Source: Cyathus striatus (Eukaryota; Basidiomycota; Agaricomycetes; Agaricales; Nidulariaceae). From it: 64,000 nucleotides of DNA. This document shows positions 33,701 through 46,025 of the stretch, one piece after another. Each line of letters begins with the position of its first letter. The stretch's first letter is position 1. A program made the translations under genes and the position numbers. The stretch spans positions 2,852,001 to 2,916,000 of the forward strand of contig JAOVFP010000010.1 of the NCBI GenBank assembly GCA_025738555.1, in the 5' to 3' direction. Below the pieces are notes generated by a model. The model was not told the DNA's origin and did not search any database. It saw nothing but the letters and a program-made list of their open reading frames with translations.

Positions 33701-34502
33701 GGCACGATGATATCTAAATGGTGCAAATCAACACGTGCTTCATTATAAATACAATTTTGAAAGTTGTCGTACTTCCACATATCGCCTAAGATGATATGTT
33801 GGTATTTATTCACGTATTACGTGCAAGGGGACGTACCATCCGAGTTGAAAATACCAGTTCCGAGAAAAGAGTTTGCCTGTTCGACAAACTTGCGTCCTAA
33901 TTCGTGGGGCAGAGACACTGAGATTGAACATGTATCGTGATCAATGTTGAACTTACCCTTTTCGAAAGTGGAGAACTGTGTCACCAGAATCTCCTTTACA
34001 TGTTCTGGTTCAAATGTGAATACCTGAATAATTAGCTTCAAATTTGTAGAAGAAATGCTAAATGTACTCGTCTTTCCAATGGAAGACATATTTGGTATGT
34101 ATTGCCATACTTCTGTCTCCACTCAAAGAGCAAATCGCCTGAAAAAAACTATTAGTAAATCGTCCAGGAATAAGTAGGTAAGAAGGCACCTGGATATCCA
34201 GTCTTGAGATTGTCCATAAACTTCTTCATAGTACTGAGGGATACAGGCCATTTCTCTTTTACAGTTGGGACGATGGTTGCTCCTAGAGCTGCTGCAGCTC
34301 TAGCATTACGATAATCGGAATAAAATATATTGACAGCGAAGCAAATTGGCAATAAAAGCGATGTAATGACCCAGAAATGGAGGATATGGATTTTGTTTGC
34401 TCGGGGAATGTTGATGAGTGCGTAGACCAAAGTAGATATCAAGATGTAGAATAAGAGAACTTTCAAAAGACAAGCAAGACCAGGAGACAAGTTTCTCATC
34501 AT
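30789..34502 (-). CDS. cytochrome P450 monooxygenase, CYP63-like (P450-1)
   Basis: A heme-thiolate monooxygenase, probably ER-anchored by the hydrophobic N-terminus. Fifteen exons total 1788 nt, 595 aa: 34502-34190, 34138-34068, 34023-33957, 33896-33837, 33785-33773, 33713-33578, 33519-33141, 33090-33068, 33004-32972, 32924-32768, 32712-32688, 32639-32494, 31255-31140, 31089-30910, 30857-30789. Signatures: I-helix AGRDTT (from about 361), ExxR as EVLR (418-421), FDPNCF, and heme loop [13 protein letters not shown] (about 501-513). CYP63 members hydroxylate alkanes and other xenobiotics in white-rot fungi; the substrate here is unknown. Intron 12 holds a 1.19-kb transposon but both splice sites survive. 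Two introns are absent from P450-2. Confidence 0.9.
31270..32456 (-). mobile_element. 1.19-kb Tc1/mariner-pogo-type element inside a P450 intron
   Basis: Perfect terminal inverted repeats of at least 25 bp (CAGTTGGGGACAGTCAAAGG and on) flanked by TA on both sides (31268-31269 and 32457-32458), the target of Tc1/mariner elements. The minus strand carries a 166-codon frame (32064-31564) whose end reads [20 protein letters not shown] then TGKAAEWAV, like the C-terminus of fungal pogo/Fot1 DDE transposases. The catalytic core is missing, so the element is non-autonomous. It lies between the donor at 32493 and the acceptor at 31256 of the host gene. Confidence 0.85.
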
Positions 34503-35337
34503 GTTAGATTGGATTGCAAGTGGGTTACAGATTTGAGGTAAACAAGTTACAATGATGATGAAGACCAGAATCGTGCGAGGTGGGGCAGCTCCCAAGTGGT
34601 TTTATACGCTGATAGACGTCCACCAAGTAATTTTGACGTCAGAGAAGTGAAATGCAATGAAAACGGGATTAAATCCGAAAACCCTACTGCGACATCTTCG
34701 CCAATAGAAGCATGCACACTTGATCATGCAGAAGTATCGGCAATGGTAAAGTTGTAGAATGGACGTCCTTGAAGTCCCGTTCTGAGTTCTTCTCCGTACA
34801 TGACGAATAATGATTCCAATTTCCCTCAAGTGCTGTCATGGTTAGTGTAATACGCCAAAGATCTGTTTGTTACGCTGTAAGTTCTACCGTGTCTCTGGGT
34901 TTAGCACACAGTACGAATAGTATCTGGCAAGCAGCACCGTAGTACTTCCTAGCGCCCAAGCTCAGCCTCAAACTCAAACTCGAAACCTTCGGGTGAAGGA
35001 CATCTGCAGTATTACGTAGAATGCAACATCAGACCATCCATGTGCAACTGTTAGCACCACGCTCTCCGTGGGGACCCCGGCAATCAGTAAGTAGGGCGAT
35101 GCATTGCAAGGAACTTCCATCCTTACCGCAAACTCAAATTTACAAGTTGCCAACTGGTGATCGTTCGCGCATTGATGTGTGCCGGGGATTGAGTAACAGG
35201 CTGTACTTGACTGAGTAGTAGATTAAATGAAGCAAGCATGAAACAGCTAAACAGCTGTCAGGATACACATATCAATTAAATCAAGTAATCAAGAAAAACA
35301 TATTGTCGTATGATACTCTCATAAAATCGAGAAACTA
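34503..35337 (-). promoter_or_regulatory. intergenic region between the two P450 genes
   Basis: 835 bp between the stop of P450-2 and the start of P450-1, so it should contain the P450-1 promoter. Open frames here (34602-34829 and 35021-35218) look spurious. No repeat was recognised. Confidence 0.4.
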
Positions 35338-37778
35338 TCACTCGGTCGTAGTAGCCTCTTGCATGTTAACCCAGAGCCCTCCCTGTAAATATGACATACA
35401 TCAATCCTAAACCACTGGCATTACAGGCTTCAATGATGTAACATACCTTGCTGTACATCGTCAAATGCGCTTGTGGATGAATCTTCTCGGATCCTTTCGG
35501 GCCAAAAGCGCCTTTCCATTCCTTTGGTGGAAGACTTTCCAAAGGTTGTGCATCTCGAGCCAACGAGAACGACGAATACTGCTGCAACAAACGGATAAGG
35601 AAGAAGGATGCTTCTTGATACGCAAACTTCATAAAATATCAAACAATCTGAATGACATGAACTAATAATTACTGACCTGCTGTCCGAGACAGATACGTGG
35701 GCCAGCGTTAAACGGGCAGAAGATGAAAGGATTAGGCGTGAGATACTTTGCGAGACGTTTGTCGATGAAGCGGTCAGGGTCGAATTCCAATGCTGAGGGT
35801 TTCAATTAAATCCGACGATAGAAGGTGAAAGAGTCATGCTCACCACCAGGTCCCCATAGGTCAGTACGGCGGTGCATCACAAGGACACTGTAGTTAACTC
35901 TCGTTCCAGCGGGAATATAGAATGGGAGAGCTCCAGGGACTTTGGATTCGAGTAGAGTATCCTTGTTTGAAGTCCTGCTGTTCATAGGGCTACAGCGAAA
36001 TTATATCAGTGACCAGCATCCAGTAATGTAGCCGAGTATCTTACACAGGGGGATACAATCTCAAGACCTCTAATAAAGATTGTAAGTATGTAACTCCAAG
36101 GAATCTGAATATACCCACCATTCAAGAATGCCCTGAGATACTTCATATCGTGGACATTTTCATACGAGGGGTACTCTGTTGCTCCGACCTTGCTGAGAAT
36201 TTCATCTCGAAGTCTCTGAGCGATATCCGGATGCTCAGTCAACATGTAAAGAGAGAATGTCAAAAGAGCCGCAGTCTATCACAACAATAATTAGTTACTT
36301 TTCAACGTTTCAAATCTGTAATGAAAAAACGTACCGTGTCGCGTCCGGCTACCAAGAGGTTGACCAGCTATGGTGTAGAGTCAGCGCGTCAACAATCGAG
36401 AATATCGAACGATATTTGAAATCATACCTCATCCTTGAGAACTGTCTTGTCTTCAGTTTGCTGAGCCAGATGATCAAGAAGACTTTCAGGCTTCTCATCG
36501 TCATTATCATCTTTAATCCCCTGCTTCCTAGCGATTGCTTTTTCCATTAGGGGAATGACAAACTCGTCAACAACGAGTCTGTTATGCTTCATCTGATCCC
36601 CCGTGAGCTCTGCGAGGGGCCAAATCTCTCCCTTCCGAGCTCGAATGGAAATGTGCTTCTGGCCCTCCAAAAACGCGGCGACAAATCGATTGGAAGGATG
36701 GTTGTCGTATGTTGGTGGATTAGCCTTATTGGCGGATTTAGGGTAGGCAAGGCCTGCACCAAGAGATTTTACGTCGGTGCCGAATAGGAATTGGGTCGCG
36801 GAATCGAGGGTAAACCTGGCGACAAGATCCTGTTAAAACAGTGAGATTAGTCGAGTGCATGCAATCATTGTAACGCTTAATGCAAGGACGTACCTGAAAG
36901 TCGATGGGATATCCTTCGGACAACCTGGCCTTTGCTTGTTTCAATGCTTCGTCGCCATGTACAGCAAAGATGTCAAAGTCGCTGATACGGTCTTTAACGA
37001 AGAAAGGTCGAGTCATGCTGCGATGGAACTTCCACATGTCGCCTAGATGCCATTTAAATGTTGATGAGTCTCGATGGCATTCTGTCACAGTGAAAGTGCA
37101 GATACGTACCGTCCGAATTAAAGACACCACTTCCTAGCATAGACTTGGCTTGCTCAAAAGCCATCGGCCCTGGTACCACCGTGATGTAAGTATTCAGTAC
37201 GTATTATCGAGCGGGGGACCCACCCTTCTCAAAAGTGGCGAATTGTGTTGCCAGGATTGCCTTTACATGATCAGGTTCGAACGTGAAAACCTTGAAAGCG
37301 ATAAGGAGCTGCATATAATAAAAGGAGTTACAAACGTACTCGTCGCTCCAATGGGAGACGGATTTGATATGTATTTCCATACTTTGCTATCCAATCCACG
37401 AACAAATCGCCTATTATAAGTTAATAACAGCTGTTTTCGAGAATTTCATAACAACATACCTGGGTATCCGTTTTCAAGATTACCCACAAACTTCTTCATC
37501 GTGTTGATGGAAACAGGCCACTTCTCTTCCACGGTTGGGACCACGGTGGCGCCTAGAGCTGCTGCCGCTCTAGCTTCTTTATAGTCCGTATAATAGCTTC
37601 CAGCAACAAGGTAGACAGGACGAGAGAAAAGTGACATCACTATGAGTGCCCAGGAAGGTAGATTATGCACCCCATTCGTTCGCAGAATGTCGAGGAGTGC
37701 ATAAACGGAAGCTGAAGTAACTATGTAGAACGGAAGAACTTTGGCGATGAAGGCGAGGCCAGGAGATAACTTCATCAT
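35338..37778 (-). CDS. cytochrome P450 monooxygenase, CYP63-like (P450-2)
   Basis: Tandem paralogue of P450-1 in the same orientation. Thirteen exons total 1770 nt, 589 aa: 37778-37460, 37410-37340, 37290-37224, 37169-37110, 37042-36894, 36829-36428, 36367-36335, 36275-36119, 36069-36045, 35989-35844, 35792-35677, 35626-35447, 35382-35338. Signatures: AGRDTT (from about 363), EVLR (420-423), EFDPDRFID, heme loop [13 protein letters not shown] (about 503-515). N-terminal hydrophobic segments precede the proximal block [14 protein letters not shown]. Eleven of its introns sit where P450-1 has them. It ends TTTE, some eight residues shorter than its neighbour. No lesion seen. Confidence 0.92.
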
Positions 37779-38511
37779 GGTGATAGATCTCTTGTGTAGT
37801 AGCGAGTAGTAGCTGTAGAGTGAGGTGTACACTGTAGTGACGAGGAGTGCTTGGGCAAGGTGTCAGGTTTTATAGGTTCCAGCTAAGAGCGGCATCGGCG
37901 AGGGGAATGGAACTGAATCCGCAAGAGTGGCATATTTAACTTGTTCAGAGGCAGATACACGTAGGTTCGGATTATGCAAAGCAAGCAGAGACGCCAGCAA
38001 CGTCTATACCACTCTTCAGGTGAAGACCGTACGTGCCCGACGGGACTGTTACCGCGCGGGTGATTCTCCTCGGTAAATGCCGAATACTTCGAGTCCGAGG
38101 CTTCGATTGTTCCAAAATCAAATTCCCACCATCATGAGCCTGGGTAACGAAATATAGATAGACAGAGAAAGTTTAAGATATACAGTTACATCGAATACAA
38201 CAATTTAGTCTGCCGTGTATATCAAGTGCATTGTGGAGGAGGATATTGGCTTAGCTATCCTCGACACAAAGAAATAATGCGAGTGGTTGGCGCGTCCGTC
38301 CAACCTTCAGATCCAGTGAGCTCGCGATAGAGAGGGAGTTGGGGGGGAAATGCGAAGCTGGTTTTCATAAACTGTGGGTACGACACTTATGTATGTAAAG
38401 ACCGAGGTAAGAGTCAGGTGAGCGGTAATGAAATGATATGAAAACTGCATTTTGCGGTGCAGGCAGAATGCCTGTTCTACACTATATAGCGGGTGATAGT
38501 ATCACATTTGG
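37779..38511. other. intergenic, upstream of P450-2
   Basis: No gene. The first few hundred bases are the likely P450-2 promoter. No repeats recognised. Confidence 0.4.
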
Positions 38512-39857
38512 TCAATTCGTCCATGGCGCCACGAAGTCGCTGGTGAGACCAATATTTTGTGCATTCCCCAACTCGCGCGTGTGGAGTACTACTCTACATG
38601 CCAAAACAGAATGAATCACGCGTCCAAGTCTACCATCGTATTCGTATTAGCATTCTTTGTCGCAGTCCACCACCAGCCACTAGTGATGTTCGGAGATAAC
38701 TTGCACTAGGGTGATATCAAAATAGTCCGGCTAAATATCACGTATTCGTTAGAAAAGTTTGTTTTAGTAGGTGTGACACATCGTACACTCAGTGCCACGA
38801 CAACCACTAGATTAGCTAAAGAGACCACTAATGGAAATGAACATGAGGGACTGATTACAGCATGTAATGTGCATAGTATGTCATGGAACACGCACCGAAT
38901 AAATATATTTAATAAATAATTCCTTAAAATTTTAAACATTCGTGAGATGTTTATCAATAGAGTGCTAGATGTATCGATACGCACCATCTCTGAGGACAGT
39001 CTTCGTCATCTGTGATCTTCCCTTCTGTCTGACTGTACGGCAATTCGCTCAGAGTAACAAAGTGAAAACGAAACGGCAAATACGCACAGATTTGAAATGC
39101 TGGGATAAGCATTAAAACCATGATTACTATGAAGATCAACACTGTTGTATAAGTGCTGCTTCTGACAAGACATTTAGGTAAAATAAATCACCAAAGTCAT
39201 ATACGAAAAGAAGAGCCCAATCCACTGATATAAGTGTGCTGTTTCCATTAGTGATGAGGCATCCTCTAGTCATAAAAGACTGAAAGTCAACTAATAGTTG
39301 TGTTAAACTTGTGTTGATAAGATACTTTATACTGGAAGAGCTTACATTTAAGCGTGTTAACCGCTATTCCTGCTGTTATATATCCGCTAGTCCACAGTGT
39401 AATGTGAAAAATGGGAAGGAAGTATGTCAGCCACTTTTTTCTTCCCCAGACCGCCCATGTGCGCAACGTAAATATAACTGTAACGCCATTTCGGCTTCCC
39501 ATTAAACACTGCAAAATAGTTCTCGCACACCTTCTGCTATACTCATCCCTATGAGAATGAGCCCTATTAAGAGTCAGAAATAAATTAAAGAAAAATGTGA
39601 AGCGAAGCTTACACGTTGTTGCATTGAAAAGGTTATGGCATATTTGAGGTGATACATGCGGTAGAAAGTGCCCTGGTTAATGATTTAAGTCAGTTCAGGT
39701 CGGATGAATTGTTGAGACATAACACACGTAAGACATCAAGTGAAGTATCAATGAAGGGAATGTATCTCGTAACTATGTACAGAGCTTTCACCAAAGTCCA
39801 CGATGACCTCCAAATGTATTTAACTTCAAGGTCGAAGGTGACAAAATACTCGAAGAC
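38512..39857 (-). pseudogene. DUF6533 membrane protein (copy B), probably broken
   Basis: Paralogue of the gene at 28730, on the opposite strand. Exons recovered: 39857-39728 (EVKYIWRSSWTLVKALYIVT), 39672-39613, 39563-39531, 39477-39346 (TLRTWAVWGRKKW), 39290-39192, 39141-39088, 39032-38985 (SQMTKTVLRDG), 38922-38896, 38827-38787, and a last exon ending at 38512 (RVVLHTRELG). Lesions: a TAA at 38911-38909 where copy A reads TAC in GIIYYIFLF; no AG at the expected exon-5 acceptor (the next usable one costs two codons); and no open N-terminal part before VFEYF. The rest of the frame is well kept, so inactivation is recent. Confidence 0.7.
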
Positions 39858-40407
39858 CTATATTTAATGGAGTAAGAGACGATCTGGCCGCACAGTTCAT
39901 GAGCCGTACGAGTATGACAAAGCTGCAGACTAATGTAATTTTTAGTACATCGCGTAGATAAATATGTAGGAAACGCACTTACCATGCAGATACTGTATAT
40001 GCATGAGCACAAACATATCAGACATATTAGCATAAATGAACTGAATTCATACATCGACATTTTGCAGATGCTCCAAGGCTACAACAAGATCAGCTGAAAG
40101 AGAACTTGAAGGCATTACGCGCGCAGTTGTAGTACTACTACTAAATTCCGTTTTCCTTTTGTACTAGGACGGTGGGAGTTGACTCTGGTAGTCTTATGGT
40201 CTGCATTATCACAAAAAGCTATTAAGAGCGAATATATAAACAACTCATCATGATGTGATGTCGGAGTGTGCTGAAAGAATGAAAACATCATGAATCTGCC
40301 ACTTTTAAAATAGTCAAGGCCTTGATATACTAACTTAGCAGTTAAACGTGAAGGCCGGAGTTTTTTTTAAACATTCGGCGGTGCATTTAAATCGACCACT
40401 GCCTACT
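39858..40407. other. no recognisable gene
   Basis: Upstream of the broken DUF6533 gene. A 90-codon frame on the minus strand (40060-39788) overlaps exon 2 in another frame and is not a gene. Confidence 0.4.
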
Positions 40408-40734
40408 AGTAGTACTCAATCATCAACGTATATTTCCGTTCAGAGAGTTAGTACTAGTAGCAAAGCACCATTATCGTTACGAATGCCATTCAAAAGTTAT
40501 AAAGTTATGGAACTAGAAGTTACTTATATTACATTACAGCGATTATGCATTATTAGGAGAAGCTAAGTCAATCCGATACCGCAAGAATATAACTGCGAAG
40601 ATCATCAAGTTGTCATTAATAACCTTGATCACTGTGGAGTCAATCATCATGGGACTTCACCACTGGCGTCTTAAAAGGCGTTTTCAGCTTCTATAAGCGC
40701 CGAAGTCTACATCTGAGGTTTCTGATTGAGAACC

Positions 40735-42039
40735 TAGTCTCGTCACAAGACATCCACATCAGGTGGATACGTCCACTCCGTGGACGGTCTTGTATCAAAC
40801 TAGGGGTTTTGGCAGGGCAGTGCAAAAAAAATTTTGATCATTTGATTTCAAAATGTAGTGTCCCCTTACATAAGATGTAAATAAGTTACCGGTTGTCACA
40901 CTAATCTCCCGGTCACGCTGGTCTAGGCTATTTGTATCTCCAAGATAAGGATTAGCACCGGAGACGAACATTTACCCATCAATATCAAATAGCAACTTAA
41001 TTCGAGACATTCTATCTACTTATTCTAAGAGCAAAAAATGGAACCTAGTATGCCACCCCATGCAACAACTACACTGCCTGTGTGTTACAGAGCACACCTT
41101 TCCATACACCCCACCAATGCAAAACCCCTGCAAGTACACGGGCCAGGTCAGATTGCAAGACCTCTATCCCTCACAAGAAATTTTAATGGCCAAGACTTCA
41201 TTGCTTTATCTGCTGGAAAGTATTGCAAGTGTTACTGAGGAGCTATATTGGTACAAGCTCTCCCAAGGAGGAAAGCTGGAGGCCATTGTGGTGGCAGGCT
41301 TTTGTTGATTCCATTATAGTATGCTGCTGCTGTGCTATTAATTGCACGATTTAAATATCCCTGTGATTCTTTGTGTACATTGTGGATCCACACTGCAAAG
41401 ATAGAGGATGTAGCATGGGATGCCCCTTGGTAGCGGCATGAAGTTGTGAGGCATGGAGTCCTTTGGCAGATGCATAGAAAGCGAGCACAAATTCTTTTAC
41501 AGATCTAGATTTTGGAGCCTTTGAGTGCTTTAATGTCAGCACAGACTTCTTTTCAGTTTTCTTTGTGCCTGCTATGTCACTGTCGGTATACAAGACTCAA
41601 AACTAGCAACATGTCATGTCAAGATCACATACATTATCCAAAAACTGATTGGTTCACATGATTTAATGTATCACTGATGTGACAGTCTGCGATCAAACCA
41701 GCATTTAAATCATGAAAGGTATTCAAATGGTTTGAAGTGCTTTCCTTCGACCACTAGTATCAGAGCTTTCATGACAATTTCAGGATTCAAGGCTTCCACT
41801 CATGAAGTATATTTATTTTAAGTACATAGAAGCATAGTAAGAAGTCATAGTAATATTTTCTCTCACATAATTCCATGCCTCTGATTTGATCCCAGGGCCT
41901 CTAGAGACAAGTTTAATGTATTTTTTGCACTGCCCTGCCAAAACCCCTAGTTTGATATAAGCCCCTCTTGTGATTGCTCAAGGCCTGAATTTAGAATAAC
42001 AGGGCACGTGCACTCATGGGAGGGGGTTAGTTGAGCCTA
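40735..42039. mobile_element. 1.3-kb insertion (outer element)
   Basis: Absent from the paired locus at about 56.86 kb. It is bordered by near-identical 10-mers ATTGAGAACC (40725-40734) and ATTGAAAACC (42040-42049), a likely target-site duplication of the length typical of Mutator-like elements. Most of its length is the nested TIR element at 40795. Confidence 0.65.
40795..41955. mobile_element. 1.16-kb TIR element nested in the outer insertion
   Basis: Terminal inverted repeats of about 35 bp (TCAAACTAGGGGTTTTGGCA and on, through a poly-A run) flanked by TA on each side (40793-40794 and 41956-41957). Two short frames inside (41060-41308 on +, 41593-41351 on -) are unrecognised. No transposase seen. 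Confidence 0.7.
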
Positions 42040-42193
42040 ATTGAAAACCAGTGATGATCAATGATAGAAGGCCTGTAAAAGTGTTCATTGCACATAGCAT
42101 GGAAATGCATTATGAAGGCTCTATATGTTACTCTTTCCCTTGGGAATGTAGGCCAGCAGCACTCCCGGAGTTTTTGGTTTGAGAACAGTGTAT

Positions 42194-42677
42194 TGTTACG
42201 ATAAAGTTCTGGTTGGGACGTTTATCATACAAGTCCGATAGTCACGTGATTTACAAGTTCAAAGAACAAGTAGATCAGTATATCGAGTTCGAGTCTCTAT
42301 TCACAAGCTCTTAAGTTGATTAGACTTAAGTACGAGCGAGTGAATGAATCAAGTAAAGCTAGTTCGATTTAAGCTGAAGCTTGAGCTCTACAGCCCAAGT
42401 TACTACTGTTTAAATACAAACAAGATTGTACTAATAATAAGTAGAAATGTAACCAAGTATGTCAAGATGCTATGTATCAACTGCGCATTACTGCGGCACA
42501 GTAAGAAGAAAGAAAAGTATACTAAGTAAAGTAAATGACTCAAGATGAGTCAAGAATAAAATGACAATTGTGTAAGTAAAGAAGTAAAGGTGTTTGGTAT
42601 CGAAGATGATACCAAACAAGTCATCGAAATGTAAAGAAAACATATGAAAATAGAAGAGAGTAAAGAAAATCATAACA
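42194..42677. mobile_element. 484-bp solo LTR
   Basis: Begins TGTTACGAT and ends ATCATAACA, the TG...CA ends with inverted tips typical of a retrotransposon LTR. The exact 5-bp duplication TGTAT flanks it (42189-42193 and 42678-42682). The paired locus near 56997 has the uninterrupted site. No internal retrotransposon region remains. Confidence 0.82.
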
Positions 42678-43348
42678 TGTATTTGTTAGATACTTATTCG
42701 GCTATTCATAGGGAAAACAGAAAAATGTTATCAGTATTAAAGTTTAACAAGTTAATTGATTCATTTACACAATGGAATGATCTGAAGACTTCTATGAATA
42801 ATTGTCATTATGCATCTTTACTAAATCGGAATGTACTGTTCAAGAAAGTCCTGAGATACATGCTTCATATTGTGGACATTTTCATACTAGGGCCACTCTG
42901 TTGCTCCAACCTTTGCGACAACATACTACAGAGTGAGAATAATGCTTCAGTCTTTCATAGTGATAATAGTTAATCATCTTAGTATTGTTAATAGCTTTGA
43001 TGGTTAGATATATTGTATCATGTCCTAGTTACCTCATCTTTTGGAACTGTGTGATCTTCAGTTTTCTGCACCATATAATAAAGAAGACTTTCACATATCT
43101 CCTGAAACATAAAATCTTTGAAAATGATAACTTTAATCATAAAATATAGAAAAGAGGGTTTTAAAGGCTTTACAGTCAATAGTTTTAAATGAGACAGTGA
43201 GTATAGCAAGAACTGTGAGTCATGGTATGAGAATTTGATGAGAATGAGTGCAGTGACATTGAGGTTGGGAAATTACTGAACTCACTGATGATGTAGCAGC
43301 ATTTGTTGCCACACAGTACAAAGTTCAAGACCCATAGTGAAGTTGCAG

Positions 43349-45991
43349 TGATGAATGGATCATCACTGTTGTGAGGAAAAGGAACAAGGTGTTATGTACT
43401 GATTCTCTTCCTACTGAGAAGTGGATGCAAAGATGCCTGGAGGGCACAGGAGAACTGTAATGGAAACCTGAAGTGAGTATGGGTGTGGAATGTAGAGTGG
43501 GAGTGCAGGAAAGAACTGTGGCTTCAGCTTATGTGCTGCACTGCCTGGATATCCCCAGGGAATGATTCATATTTCATGGAAGACAATATACAATAAAAGG
43601 AAATGTTCCAGAGTATGTGAAGAGGCTTTGCCACTACTCTAGGCAGCAGGAGAGAAACCTGAAGGAAAACCTGAAGTGGGTTTTGGAACTTAAGCATAGT
43701 GTAAGGTGTAGACTTGTCTGAAGGTTGTACAATTAAGTACTGAGTGTGACAGTGTCCAATCTGTCACTGGTGTTCTAAACAAGTTGTCGAGTTTGTTGTG
43801 GTGTCTTGAAGTAATACAAGTCTTATAGGATTATTAAGACTTGTATAGGATTTTAAGGGAAGTAGTGAAGGTGTGTTTGATGAATTAAGGGTAGAAAATG
43901 CGAAGTTAGCTAAGGTTCATGCCTGTGCAAGAGCTTTAACTGGTAATAATATTGAGTGTTAAGCAGATAAGAACAGAAGTACACTAAGTTTCTACAGCTA
44001 GAAGCTTAGTGTGAATAACAGATGAATGCTGAGTGTGAATCAAATTGGAATTGACTGAGGGATGTAGCTACATGAGGGGGGTTTATATACTTTTTGAAAC
44101 TACCTAGGTAGAAATATGTACCATGATTAATAATACAGTAGGTAAGAATGGTTTGTAGTAAAAGGAATAAAGATAAAAGTAGAGGAATAAAGAAAAGAGG
44201 AAAGGAATATGTATAAAGGGGCACGCAGCAGCATCAGATAAAGTAATATTGATGTGAGCACTTTGCCATGCGTTTTGATTGGTCAGTGCTAAGTCATGTG
44301 CCTTTCGGTACAGTGTTTACTTTGGCGCATTGGTTTTAGGATACTACTTAGCAAGTTACCTTTTAGCGCTTGCTGAGTGATAATTGATCGATTAGTAATA
44401 GCATGGATTTCATCGGAATTTGTAGTGATCATTGAAATAATCAAGGGTGTGGAATATTGTTAGGGTTCTGAGATCAGGGTATAAGGAGTAAGGTAAGTTG
44501 TAATTGGTCAAAGTAAATACAGGGACCAGCAGACTATGTATATTAGGTAGTTTTGTACATAGGCCAGCAGGGTTCCCTACAATAGGAAGAAGTGTACAAA
44601 GTTGATACAAATACTGAGGACTACTAGTACACCTGGGAGATTATATATACTAAGTAGGAACCTATAGGTATGAATGTGGAAGTATAATACTAAGAACAAG
44701 TCAAGGGAGTAAGTAGGAGATGAAGTCTGGGCAAAGCAGAGTAGGGGCACAAATGACATGCTCAGAATGAAGAATAAAGAACTAAACTACAAAGGCCATA
44801 ATGAAATGTACAAGTAAGAATGGAAGAGAGGAGTAAATATATAATGACACAGTGAGGCTGTCATAAGAGAAACTACATATCCGGGATACCTGATAGAAAA
44901 CCCAATGAGTTCCAGGTACATTCCTGGGTGGGAATGTCGGGAAGTGTAAACCTGTAATGGGTACATTCTGGGAATGGACCAGGTATGTTGGAAGGTCATG
45001 TGGGAACATTGGCACAATGTATCTGGACACAGATATAACACAAGGCACCTATGGCCTGTGAAGGGGAGAATGTGAACTACAGTCTAACCAGACATGCAGT
45101 GGTGGTGATAGTGCTTAGTGAGGCATACACAGGTGTTGGCTAGAGGTAATGACAAGTGAGCCATGCCTGGTGTAGGCATGGGGGAGAGGAAGCCTTGACT
45201 TGGGTGTTAAGACTTCCATTCATTACCTTATTTAATCATCACATGACCAGTCATCTGATCTAACATGCAGATACCACACACATTAATATACATTACTCAT
45301 CAAGACTGGGGGCACAGCACACAGTTCGGCCATGCCTTATACATATGTATATACATGAGTTTGCACAGTAAAGCACAGTAAAGCACAGTAAAGCACAGTA
45401 AAGCACAGTAGACAGTGTAAAGGGTGTAAGCATAGTTACCTCATGGACAATTACTATAAATACAATCATTTAGTTAGTTATTCTCTATTCTTGTGCTAGT
45501 TTATTCCAGACCAGCAATAAGATTCTTTCTTTCTTCCATATTCAAGTGTTTGACTTTGACTTTGAGTAGTTTGCTTGTCTGTTGCTAACATTGGGCTAGT
45601 GTGAGGGTGATAATGTAGTGAATTAATGACAAGGAGCACTATGTATGATACTGTACCATTATGACCAACTGTTCAGTCACTTGTCACACAGGGCTGTAAA
45701 CTTCAATGGAACCTGGATTTGTCACACATCACAACCATGTCTGAACAAAGGTACAAGAAACTTGGTCAAATTTTGTGAGTGCTTGCTTTGCTCATGAGCC
45801 TAAATTTGAACAGATTTGGGTTTTGTCACACATCACACAGGTCATTGAACACAAGGTCCAACTGAATATGGCTGTCATGCAAAAATCTCATAGATAGTTG
45901 GTTGTAATGGTACAGTACAATGAGCTATCTACATAGGGATGTTTGTATGTGTTATAATCCAAAGGGTCTGTACAGTCTGTTCAGTTCAACA
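43349..45991. mobile_element. 2.64-kb insertion with TG...CA ends
   Basis: Starts TGATGAATGG and ends GTTCAACA. The paired locus (near 57675) has one CGCAG where this copy has TGCAG on the left (43344-43348) and CACAG on the right (45992-45996). Those are the two possible CpG-deamination products of a CGCAG target-site duplication. I found no direct LTR pair inside, so it may be a large retrotransposon derivative or an unusual solo element. CpG-poor throughout, with no coherent protein. Confidence 0.6.
45365..45410. repeat. 10-bp tandem repeat
   Basis: At least four consecutive units of AAGCACAGTA plus part of a fifth, inside the 2.64-kb insertion. Confidence 0.85.
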
Positions 45992-46025
45992 CACAGATCA
46001 TCAGTAGACATGGCAGTGGGACACC

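Noticed and set aside
42644..42973. 109-codon frame, also seen at 56996-57292, that looks like a conserved small gene
   Set aside because: The pair is conserved only because the two loci are duplicates. The DNA resembles P450 exons 8-10 on the opposite strand, so the frame is antisense to a dead P450.
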